Shown one piece after another: positions 1-5,015 of a DNA stretch of 6,650 nt (position 1 is its first letter; each line of letters starts with the position of its first letter). This DNA is from Ignavibacteria bacterium. Its GTDB lineage: Bacteria; Bacteroidota; Ignavibacteria; Kapaibacteriales; UBA4661. Both the position numbers and the translations under genes were made by a program. Location: assembly GCA_013298375.1 (NCBI GenBank), contig JAAFHM010000274.1:1-6650 (forward strand). Direction: 5' to 3'. The notes under the pieces were generated by a model. The model made no database searches, was not told where the DNA came from, and saw nothing but the letters and a program-made list of their open reading frames with translations.

Positions 1-1
1 G

Positions 2-76
2 GTGTTACAATCCGGAGTCAAATACAATTCCGAGCATATTTCCATGAAGCCCGTCAAAAAAGCGATGGCTTTTTGA
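2..76 (+). CDS. Possible 3' end of a plus-strand gene cut by the left edge
   Basis: The frame starting at base 2 is open from the window edge to a TGA at 74-76. It gives 24 residues ending in KPVKKAMAF, which read like an ordinary protein C-terminus. This is too short to assign a function. The frame is not certain: the frame starting at base 1 is also open, running to TAA at 256-258 (85 residues). Its second half is arginine-rich, poor in acidic residues and overlaps three inverted repeats, so I think it is more likely read-through of non-coding sequence. A third frame stops near base 44. A weak A/T-rich hairpin (57-63 with 68-74, loop GATG) overlaps the preferred stop codon. Confidence 0.3.
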   Translation: MLQSGVKYNSEHISMKPVKKAMAF

Positions 77-105
77 AAAAAGTTCTTGCCTCGGTCATAG
101 AAATC

Positions 106-125
106 CTACGCTTTCCTAAGCGTAG
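106..125. repeat. Perfect 8-bp inverted repeat (hairpin A)
   Basis: CTACGCTT at 106-113 pairs perfectly with AAGCGTAG at 118-125 across a 4-nt loop (TCCT). No T-run follows on either strand, so it is not a standard intrinsic terminator. It lies between the probable end of the left-edge gene and the convergent end of the coiled-coil gene. Confidence 0.6.
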
Positions 126-131
126 AGCGGG

Positions 132-182
132 TTTCCCGGAAAAACAACCAGAAAACAAACAACGTACAGCATTACCGGGAAA
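132..182. repeat. 8-bp inverted repeat with a 35-nt A-rich loop (hairpin B)
   Basis: TTTCCCGG at 132-139 is complementary to CCGGGAAA at 175-182. The 35 nt between them are A/C-rich and look unstructured. The 5' part can alternatively form a small local hairpin, CGGG-TTT-CCCG at 128-138. The repeat directly abuts hairpin C, so the two stems could stack if the region is transcribed. Confidence 0.45.
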
Positions 183-227
183 TCCGTGCGACGGCAGCGT
201 TCTTGCACTCCTCAGCCGTCGGACGGA
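183..227. repeat. GC-rich inverted repeat, 12 of 13 paired (hairpin C)
   Basis: Bases 183-195 pair with 215-227, with a single G-G mismatch (188 with 222) and a 19-nt loop. GCCGT at 215-219 could instead pair with ACGGC at 242-246, so two folds compete. On the minus strand this lies just downstream of the coiled-coil gene's stop codon and could act in 3'-end formation, but no U-tract follows. I recognise no RNA family. Confidence 0.5.
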
Positions 228-262
228 AAGACCCGACAGTTACGGCGTAAAGAAATAACGTG

Positions 263-1825
263 CTAAACACTCTGCTCCAATGCCGATTCTACGCGCTCTA
301 GCAACCCTTTGACCGTTGTTGTCAAGGACAAACGCTCATGGTCGCTGAGAGAAATGCTTTTCCGTAGGCGCTCCTGAAACTGCTCTTGCAATGCATTGTT
401 CTGTGCTTGCTGGTCTTGAAGGGCGATTCTTTGCTGGTCGAGTTCTCTGGTAAGCGTTGTAGCTTGCTCTTCGAGTGTCGTTATTATTCCTTCCCGTTCC
501 GTCATTTTTTCCTCCAATTCTGCAATACACTCCTTTTGCACAGCCATCATCTGCTCGCTATCGTCGGCATGGGCTTGAAGAGCTTGTTGATGCTGTGTAC
601 GCTCTTCTTGGAGTTGTGCTTTCAGATGCTCAAGTGCTGTTTCGTAACGATTTTTCGTATCGGCAAGCTCGGAAGCGAGATTTGTAGCGGCTTCCTCGTG
701 GATTTGCTGTAATTGTACGGTCAATATTTGTTCATGGTCGCTGGTTTGAGCCTGAAGAGCTTGCTGATGCTGTGTTTGCTCTTCTTGGAGTTGTGTTCTC
801 AGATGTTCAAGCGCCGTTTCATAATGATTGGTCTGCTCTGCAAGCTCGGAAGCGAGATTTGTAGAGGCCTCCTCGCGGATTTGCTGCAATGTGGTTTGGA
901 ATTCCTGTTCTTTTGCAAGGAACTCCTGCTCTTTTGCGTGAAATTGTGTGATGCTCAACGTTTGTTCTTCCGCTATTTGCTGCCATGTCAGCGACTCTTG
1001 TTCTGCCTTGCTGACGGCATCTTGCAGCGCCAAGCGCTCGGCAGAAAGCGCATTGATACGGGCATTACTTTCGCTGGCGAGGCGCTTGGCATCATCAACC
1101 TGTGCGGTCATCTCTCCGCTATGTGACCGCGCTTCATCCAATTTTTTCTCCATCGCCGAGCGTTCTTGTGCTGCGTTTTGCTCAAATGCTTCTAAACGCC
1201 AGCGTAACTGCTCATTTTCATCCAAGATAGTATCGCGCTCTGTTCTGAGGTTGTTAATATCGGTGCGGAGTTCATCCACTTCGCTTGCTGCCCCCAACGC
1301 CTGTTGGCGACTCGTTGCTAAATCGTGCTTCAGTTCGTCAATACTCGAATGGAGGTGGTGATTGTGAGTTTCGAGGGTTTGTGTTGTTTGAGCAAGCTCT
1401 TCGCGCAATGCCGTGTTTTCTTCACTCTGCCGTGCAACGAGTTCTTCTTGCTCAAGCAGAATACGACGGAGTTCTTGAAGGGTTTCCTCGCGCTGTGTGC
1501 TGACTTCCTGCTGGTTTGTGCTTTTCTGCTGCAATTCCTCAAAATCGTGCTGAAGTTGTTTCACTTCACTTTGCAAATGCTCGGTATAGGCTTGCAGTTT
1601 CGTATGACGCTCATGCTCATGCTGCAATTGCTCGGCAATCGCATGATGCTTCTGAGCAAAAGCCTTGTTTTCGGTGTGGATAGCCGACGTAGCTTGCGCC
1701 ATCTCTCGAATAACATTCCAGAGATTCATAACGACAGCTTGGACTTCAGCGCTTGGTTTAAGTTCGGCAGCCATTGGCGAGGAGGAAAAATGAATATTAT
1801 GACAAATTTTTTCAACTACATCCAA
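263..1825 (-). CDS. Long glutamine/glutamate-rich coiled-coil protein, function unknown
   Basis: The protein is 520 residues from the TTG at 1825. An ATG at codon 18 (1774) is a plausible alternative start giving 503 residues; neither start has a clear Shine-Dalgarno. From about residue 50 to 490 the sequence is nearly continuous predicted coiled coil, rich in Gln, Glu, Leu and Ala, with almost no Pro or Gly. There is no signal peptide or membrane segment, so it is probably cytoplasmic. Residues 313-371 and 372-430 form a tandem duplication, and AKEQEF occurs twice one heptad apart (297-302, 304-309). The start lies 11 nt after the VWA gene's stop on the same strand, which implies co-transcription and perhaps a shared function. 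The resemblance to SMC-like or other filamentous proteins is compositional only: there are no Walker motifs. A scaffold or tether role is a guess. The gene is real with high confidence; its function is unknown. Confidence 0.85.
   Translation of the reverse strand: MDVVEKICHNIHFSSSPMAAELKPSAEVQAVVMNLWNVIREMAQATSAIHTENKAFAQKHHAIAEQLQHEHERHTKLQAYTEHLQSEVKQLQHDFEELQQKSTNQQEVSTQREETLQELRRILLEQEELVARQSEENTALREELAQTTQTLETHNHHLHSSIDELKHDLATSRQQALGAASEVDELRTDINNLRTERDTILDENEQLRWRLEAFEQNAAQERSAMEKKLDEARSHSGEMTAQVDDAKRLASESNARINALSAERLALQDAVSKAEQESLTWQQIAEEQTLSITQFHAKEQEFLAKEQEFQTTLQQIREEASTNLASELAEQTNHYETALEHLRTQLQEEQTQHQQALQAQTSDHEQILTVQLQQIHEEAATNLASELADTKNRYETALEHLKAQLQEERTQHQQALQAHADDSEQMMAVQKECIAELEEKMTEREGIITTLEEQATTLTRELDQQRIALQDQQAQNNALQEQFQERLRKSISLSDHERLSLTTTVKGLLERVESALEQSV
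536..889 (-). repeat. Tandem 177-bp intragenic duplication in the coiled-coil gene
   Basis: Two adjacent 59-codon units encode residues 313-371 (713-889) and 372-430 (536-712). Both begin LQQI, contain NLASELA and YETALEHL, and end VQ. I count about 43 of 59 identical residues. The length is 8 heptads plus 3 residues, so the duplication shifts the heptad register by a stutter, which coiled coils tolerate. The DNA is diverged but clearly alignable, so the event is neither extremely recent nor ancient. Confidence 0.85.
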
Positions 1826-1836
1826 CGAGAATCACT

Positions 1837-2940
1837 TTATCGGACAGTCTTTCGGCGATTACGCACGTAATCCTCGAAAACATAATTGCCCAAGCCCTGC
1901 AAACTGCTATAAAAAGCTCGTCCGCTATTGGCTTTGGTAAATTCTCGGACAAATTGTTGCAAATAGGGGTCTTGCGCGACCATGAACGTTGTGATGGGAA
2001 TATTCAATCGGCGGCATTGTGTGGCGAGATTTAGCGTTTTGTTCACGATTTTTCGGTCAAGTCCAAAGCTGTTTTTATAGTATTTCACGCCCTCTTTTAA
2101 ACACGTCGGTTTGCCGTCGGTAATCATAAAAATCTGTTTATTACTTGTTTTGCGCCGACGCAGAATATCCATTGCCAATTCCATCCCCGCGACGGTATTG
2201 GTATGGTAAGGTCCAACCTGCAAATATGGTAAATCCTTGATTTCCACCTGCCACGCATCATTGCCAAAGACCAAAATATCCAGTGTATCTTTCGGATAGC
2301 GCGTTGTTATGAGTTCCGCTAGTGCCATCGCCACTTTCTTTGCGGGTGTGATGCGGTCTTCGCCGTACAGAATCATGGAGTGGGAAATATCAATCATTAG
2401 CGCCGTCGAGGTCTGCGTTTTATACTCATTTTCCACAACTTCTAAATCATCTTCGGTTAATTTGAAATCGCCAATGCCGTGATTGATTTGCGCGTTGCGA
2501 ATGGAGTCCGTCATGGCAATTTGCTCAACCGAGTCGCCAAATTGGAAATCGCGGCGGTCGGTTGTCTGCTCATCACCGATACCGGAGATGGGGGATTGAT
2601 GGTTGCCGGGTTTTGATTTTTTCAATTTGCCAAAAATTTCTTCCAGTGAGCGCTGGCGAATACTCTGCTCTGATTTTGCGGTAATCTGGAAAACACCACT
2701 ATTCGGTTGCTCTTCGTCAATGTACCCTCGGTCTTTGAGGTCTTGAAGAAAATCGCCCATACCGTATTCGTCATTTGTCAGCCCATATTGGCGGTCGAGT
2801 TGGTTGAGCCAATCCATTGCTTCGGCAAAATCGCCGGAGGTATAGACTAATAATTGCATCATCAAATTCAGCAAATTCTCAAACGCCGATTTATCGCCAT
2901 CGGGATTGGGAACAAATTCTGTAAAACGATAGCCAAGCAT
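1837..2940 (-). CDS. VWA (von Willebrand factor A) domain protein, COG4867/CoxE-like
   Basis: The protein is 367 residues. The ATG start at 2940 is supported by AGGAG (minus strand, 2948-2952) with a 7-nt spacer. The N-terminal half (about 1-175) is acidic and partly helical with no family I can name. The C-terminal half is a VWA domain with an intact MIDAS metal site: DISHS at 184-188, Thr at 247 or 249 in HTNT, and the Asp of ITDGKPT at 275. The segment YGEDRITPAKKVAMALAEL between the first motif and the next strand, and TDGKPT, resemble the family annotated as an uncharacterised vWFA protein (COG4867). Such proteins often work with MoxR-like AAA+ ATPases in metal insertion or complex assembly, but no ATPase gene is in view. 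There is no signal peptide or membrane segment, so it is likely cytoplasmic. It is the first gene of an operon with the coiled-coil gene. Domain call high confidence; cellular role unknown. Confidence 0.92.
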   Translation of the reverse strand: MLGYRFTEFVPNPDGDKSAFENLLNLMMQLLVYTSGDFAEAMDWLNQLDRQYGLTNDEYGMGDFLQDLKDRGYIDEEQPNSGVFQITAKSEQSIRQRSLEEIFGKLKKSKPGNHQSPISGIGDEQTTDRRDFQFGDSVEQIAMTDSIRNAQINHGIGDFKLTEDDLEVVENEYKTQTSTALMIDISHSMILYGEDRITPAKKVAMALAELITTRYPKDTLDILVFGNDAWQVEIKDLPYLQVGPYHTNTVAGMELAMDILRRRKTSNKQIFMITDGKPTCLKEGVKYYKNSFGLDRKIVNKTLNLATQCRRLNIPITTFMVAQDPYLQQFVREFTKANSGRAFYSSLQGLGNYVFEDYVRNRRKTVR

Positions 2941-2947
2941 ATTCAGG

Positions 2948-2952
2948 CTCCT
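2948..2952 (-). promoter_or_regulatory. Shine-Dalgarno site of the VWA gene
   Basis: On the minus strand AGGAG lies 7 nt before the ATG at 2940. It fixes the start of the VWA gene and is the only strong Shine-Dalgarno among the gene starts of this window. Confidence 0.7.
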
Positions 2953-2977
2953 GTGAAAATTGAGTGATGAACAATCC

Positions 2978-3008
2978 CAAATATAGCCGAATGAACGAGG
3001 AAAAACAA
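2978..3008 (-). promoter_or_regulatory. Bacteroidota-type promoter for the VWA/coiled-coil operon
   Basis: On the minus strand TATATTTG (2985-2978) matches the TAnnTTTG -7 element exactly. A TTG (3008-3006) lies 20 bp upstream, in the place of the -33 TTTG element. Transcription would start near 2971, leaving a leader of about 30 nt that contains the AGGAG site. The match is by eye to the published Bacteroides consensus. A sigma-70 type -10 (TATATT) overlaps the same bases, so the site would also be plausible in other phyla. Confidence 0.5.
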
Positions 3009-3034
3009 GGTAAAAAAGGGGTTACGTCCCAAAA

Positions 3035-3052
3035 ACTGAATAAATTTTCAGT
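3035..3052. promoter_or_regulatory. Palindromic operator candidate, copy 1
   Basis: ACTGAA-N6-TTCAGT, a perfect 6-bp dyad with a 6-bp A/T centre. It matches copy 2 at 16 of 18 positions and lies exactly 40 bp from it. Its centre is roughly 70 bp upstream of the predicted start of the VWA operon, a position typical of activator sites. The regulator is unknown; an HTH dimer is the natural reading. Confidence 0.55.
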
Positions 3053-3074
3053 ATCAAAATTGTGATTTTGCGGT

Positions 3075-3092
3075 ACTGAACAAATATTCAGT
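3075..3092. promoter_or_regulatory. Palindromic operator candidate, copy 2
   Basis: Second copy of ACTGAA-N6-TTCAGT. Both half-sites are conserved perfectly, and the only differences from copy 1 are two bases in the spacer. Conservation of the arms with drift in the centre is what a protein-binding dyad would show. It lies about 110 bp upstream of the predicted VWA operon start and about 130 bp upstream of the possible mraZ promoter. Confidence 0.55.
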
Positions 3093-3217
3093 CTTTTGCC
3101 TTGTGCAAGCCAAAATCAGTCCTCAGATAAGTTCCGAAACAACCGTTTTGTTTGTGAACAAAAAATAACAACAATAAAAACCCTACCAAATGCCTTTTTT
3201 AAGCAAAAAACGTCAAT

Positions 3218-3250
3218 TTTGTCCTTTCAATAGCAATGTGGATAGCTTTT
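3218..3250 (+). promoter_or_regulatory. Possible mraZ promoter
   Basis: TTTG at 3218-3221 is followed after 21 bp by TAGCTTTT at 3243-3250, which matches TAnnTTTG at 7 of 8 positions. Transcription would start near 3257, about 58 bp before the first MraZ box, placing the boxes in the leader. A promoter inside or just after the box array is an alternative I could not exclude. Confidence 0.3.
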
Positions 3251-3312
3251 TGGAGGAAAAAATTGCCCTGAATAGCTCATTTTTCGTTGTTTTGCACCCA
3301 CTTGATTCAATT

Positions 3313-3370
3313 GGTGGGAGAAAGTGGGAGACAAATTCCATCTTGCTCCAACGGTGGGAGAAAGTGGGTG
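3313..3370 (+). promoter_or_regulatory. MraZ box array (2 + 2 TGGG repeats)
   Basis: TGGG begins at 3315, 3325, 3355 and 3365, giving two pairs with the 10-nt period (TGGGN plus a 5-nt spacer) known for MraZ binding sites in other bacteria. Each pair lies within the same 18-bp unit (GGTGGGAGAAAGTGGG plus AG or TG), repeated 40 bp apart at 17 of 18 positions. The last box ends 49 nt before the mraZ ATG. In known cases MraZ binds such repeats to control its own operon. Confidence 0.85.
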
Positions 3371-3418
3371 AGCGCACCCGGACGCGCATTCTCTAATGGT
3401 TATTTTTCTTCCAGCGCC

Positions 3419-3862
3419 ATGAGTTTCTTCAAAGGACAAGAAACATATTCGATAGACGACAAGGGTCGCGTGAACGTCCCGACGAAGATGCGCAAAAGCA
3501 TTCAGCCGGAAGCTGGAGATACGTTTATTCTGACGCGCGGCGTTGACAAATGCGTCGTGGCGTACCCGATGAATGAATGGAAGAAATACGAGGAGAAATT
3601 TGCCACCTTAAATCAGTACAACGAAAAAGACCGCTTTTTTTTACGCATGATTCTTTCGTGGAGCGAGGAAGTTGAGATGGATGGTCAGCAGCGCGTTTCG
3701 CTTCCAAAGCGTCTGAGAGAATTTGCCGGAATAGAATCGAAGGTAACGATTGTTGGCATGATAGACCATATTGAGTTTTGGCAACCGGAGGAATTTGATA
3801 AATACTTGAGCGGACAATCCGAGTCGTACGAAGATGTTGCCGCAAAAGTAATGACCATCTGA
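3419..3862 (+). CDS. mraZ: Transcriptional regulator MraZ
   Basis: The protein is 147 residues, the normal size for MraZ. It has two tandem SpoVT-AbrB-like domains, each with the family's DxxxR signature: DDKGR at 13-17 followed by VNVP, and DGQQR at 88-92 followed by VSLP. The second motif has Gln where most MraZ proteins have Gly. Family members assemble into ring-shaped oligomers and bind TGGGN repeats upstream of mraZ to regulate the dcw operon; such repeats are present here at 3313-3370. The frame is open upstream to 3287, but those 44 codons cover the MraZ boxes and match nothing in the family, so the ATG at 3419 (MSFFKGQ) is the start. No Shine-Dalgarno precedes it; the leader is pyrimidine-rich. 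rsmH follows after 14 nt, so the two are almost surely co-transcribed. Confidence 0.96.
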   Translation: MSFFKGQETYSIDDKGRVNVPTKMRKSIQPEAGDTFILTRGVDKCVVAYPMNEWKKYEEKFATLNQYNEKDRFFLRMILSWSEEVEMDGQQRVSLPKRLREFAGIESKVTIVGMIDHIEFWQPEEFDKYLSGQSESYEDVAAKVMTI

Positions 3863-3876
3863 GCAGACAATAAACA

Positions 3877-4974
3877 ATGACGAATGATGCAGACAAGCTA
3901 TATGCGATGAAAAAAAAACGCAGACATTCCGCACCGTCGCGCTTTATTGCGCCATCAGAAACGGTGCTTGGCGAAGACGGAACAGAAATTGCCACCAAAA
4001 ATGCTGGTGATTACCACGTTCCCGTTATGCTGAAAGAATGTTGCGATTGGCTTGTCACCGACCCTGACGGGACGTATATTGATGGCACGTTAGGCGGGGG
4101 CGGACATTCGGCAGAAATACTTCGTCGTTTAAGTCCTCATGGACACTTGATTGCGTTCGACGAGGACGGCGAGGCGATTGCCCGGGCTAGGCAGCGCTTT
4201 GCGGACGACGTAGAAAACCCATCACCACGTATGACCTTGAGTCATACATCCTTCTCTTTCGCATGCAGCATAAAAAGAGACGGGAAGCCCCAGGCGCAGG
4301 ACATCACGGGGATACTGCTTGACCTTGGGGTATCTTCCCGCCAGCTTGACACCGGAGGCATCGGGCTAAGCTATCGTGTGAACTCCCACCTTGACATGCG
4401 TTTTGGTTCACGCGATAAGCCTCTTGCGTCAGAGCTTATTGCCACAACGGAACAGGGACAACTGGAGCAAATCCTTCGTGAATTTGGCGAAGAACCGTTT
4501 GCGAAGGTAATAGCGCGGCGGATTGTCGATGTCCGCCGCCTAGCTCCGGTTATGACAACGTTTGATTTACGAGCAATTGTGGAAGAGTGTGTACCGCCAC
4601 ATTTGCGGCAGCAGGCGCTTTCGCGGGTGTTTCAGGCATTTCGGATTGCGGTGAATCGTGAATTGGACGTGCTGGAAGAAACATTGCGGGGCATTGTACC
4701 ACGCCTTCAGAAAGGCGCTCGCATTGTTGTTCTGACGTATCATTCCTTGGAAGACCGCGTTGTCAAAACCGTGTTTAACGACCTTGCTAAACGCAGTGTG
4801 CCGCTCGACCCCACCAACCCTGATGATGCCGAAGCTGCGATAAAATCCACAACAAAGCGTATTGAGCCCATTCTCAATGTTTTACTTAAAAAACCGCTTG
4901 CACCGTCGGACGAAGAAATACGCATCAATCCCCGTGCCAGAAGCGCTAAATTGCGCGTTGCAGAGAAGTGCTGA
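3877..4974 (+). CDS. rsmH: 16S rRNA (cytosine(1402)-N(4))-methyltransferase RsmH
   Basis: RsmH (MraW) uses S-adenosylmethionine to methylate N4 of C1402 in the ribosomal P site. The protein is 365 residues and carries the family motifs in order: YHVPVMLKE (46-54), the SAM loop DGTLGGGGHS (69-78), FDEDGEA (94-100), LLDLGVSSRQLD (147-158), LDMRF (172-176), FGEEPFAKVIARRIV (203-217), SRVFQAFRIAVNRELD (249-264), YHSLEDRVVK (288-297) and the C-terminal NPRARSAKLR (351-360). It is longer than typical (about 300-320) because about 45 mostly polar residues precede YHVPVML. The ATG at codon 11 (3907) is an alternative start but would remove only a quarter of that extension. No Shine-Dalgarno is clear at either. 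It is the second gene of the mraZ operon and, unusually, the last: no ftsL or ftsI follows. Confidence 0.97.
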   Translation: MTNDADKLYAMKKKRRHSAPSRFIAPSETVLGEDGTEIATKNAGDYHVPVMLKECCDWLVTDPDGTYIDGTLGGGGHSAEILRRLSPHGHLIAFDEDGEAIARARQRFADDVENPSPRMTLSHTSFSFACSIKRDGKPQAQDITGILLDLGVSSRQLDTGGIGLSYRVNSHLDMRFGSRDKPLASELIATTEQGQLEQILREFGEEPFAKVIARRIVDVRRLAPVMTTFDLRAIVEECVPPHLRQQALSRVFQAFRIAVNRELDVLEETLRGIVPRLQKGARIVVLTYHSLEDRVVKTVFNDLAKRSVPLDPTNPDDAEAAIKSTTKRIEPILNVLLKKPLAPSDEEIRINPRARSAKLRVAEKC

Positions 4975-5015
4975 GAAAATACGACCGTAGAGAAACGATG
5001 GGAAAATAAGAAGAG

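Larger units (their letters stand above)
2941..3418. other. 478-bp divergent intergenic regulatory region
   Basis: This A/T-rich stretch separates the minus-strand VWA operon from mraZ on the plus strand. I see no gene in it. Short open frames here (for example 3190-3396) look random, have no family resemblance, and run across the MraZ boxes. It contains the VWA-operon ribosome binding site and promoter, two identical-spacing palindromes, a possible mraZ promoter and the MraZ box array, each listed separately. Confidence 0.85.

Noticed and set aside
57..74. A/T-rich hairpin with T-run as an intrinsic terminator
   Set aside because: The stem has only two G-C pairs and overlaps the stop codon of the preferred frame, so it is too weak to call.
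222..234. GACGGAAAGACCC, identical to a stretch of the 23S rRNA peptidyl-transferase region
   Set aside because: Only these 13 bases match; flanking sequence does not resemble 23S rRNA and there is no further rRNA signal, so it is probably chance.
1..258. Open frame of 85 codons from the left edge to TAA at 256-258
   Set aside because: The second half is arginine-rich, poor in acidic residues and overlaps three inverted repeats. The frame ending at 76 looks more like protein. I keep it as an alternative, not as a gene call.
386..1870. Several Leu/Cys-rich plus-strand frames opposite the coiled-coil gene
   Set aside because: They are antisense images of the Gln/Glu-rich coding sequence; they have no recognisable domains or start signals.
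3287..3418. 44-codon upstream extension of the mraZ frame
   Set aside because: It begins at a TTG, spans the MraZ boxes and has no similarity to MraZ; the protein from 3419 already has full family length.
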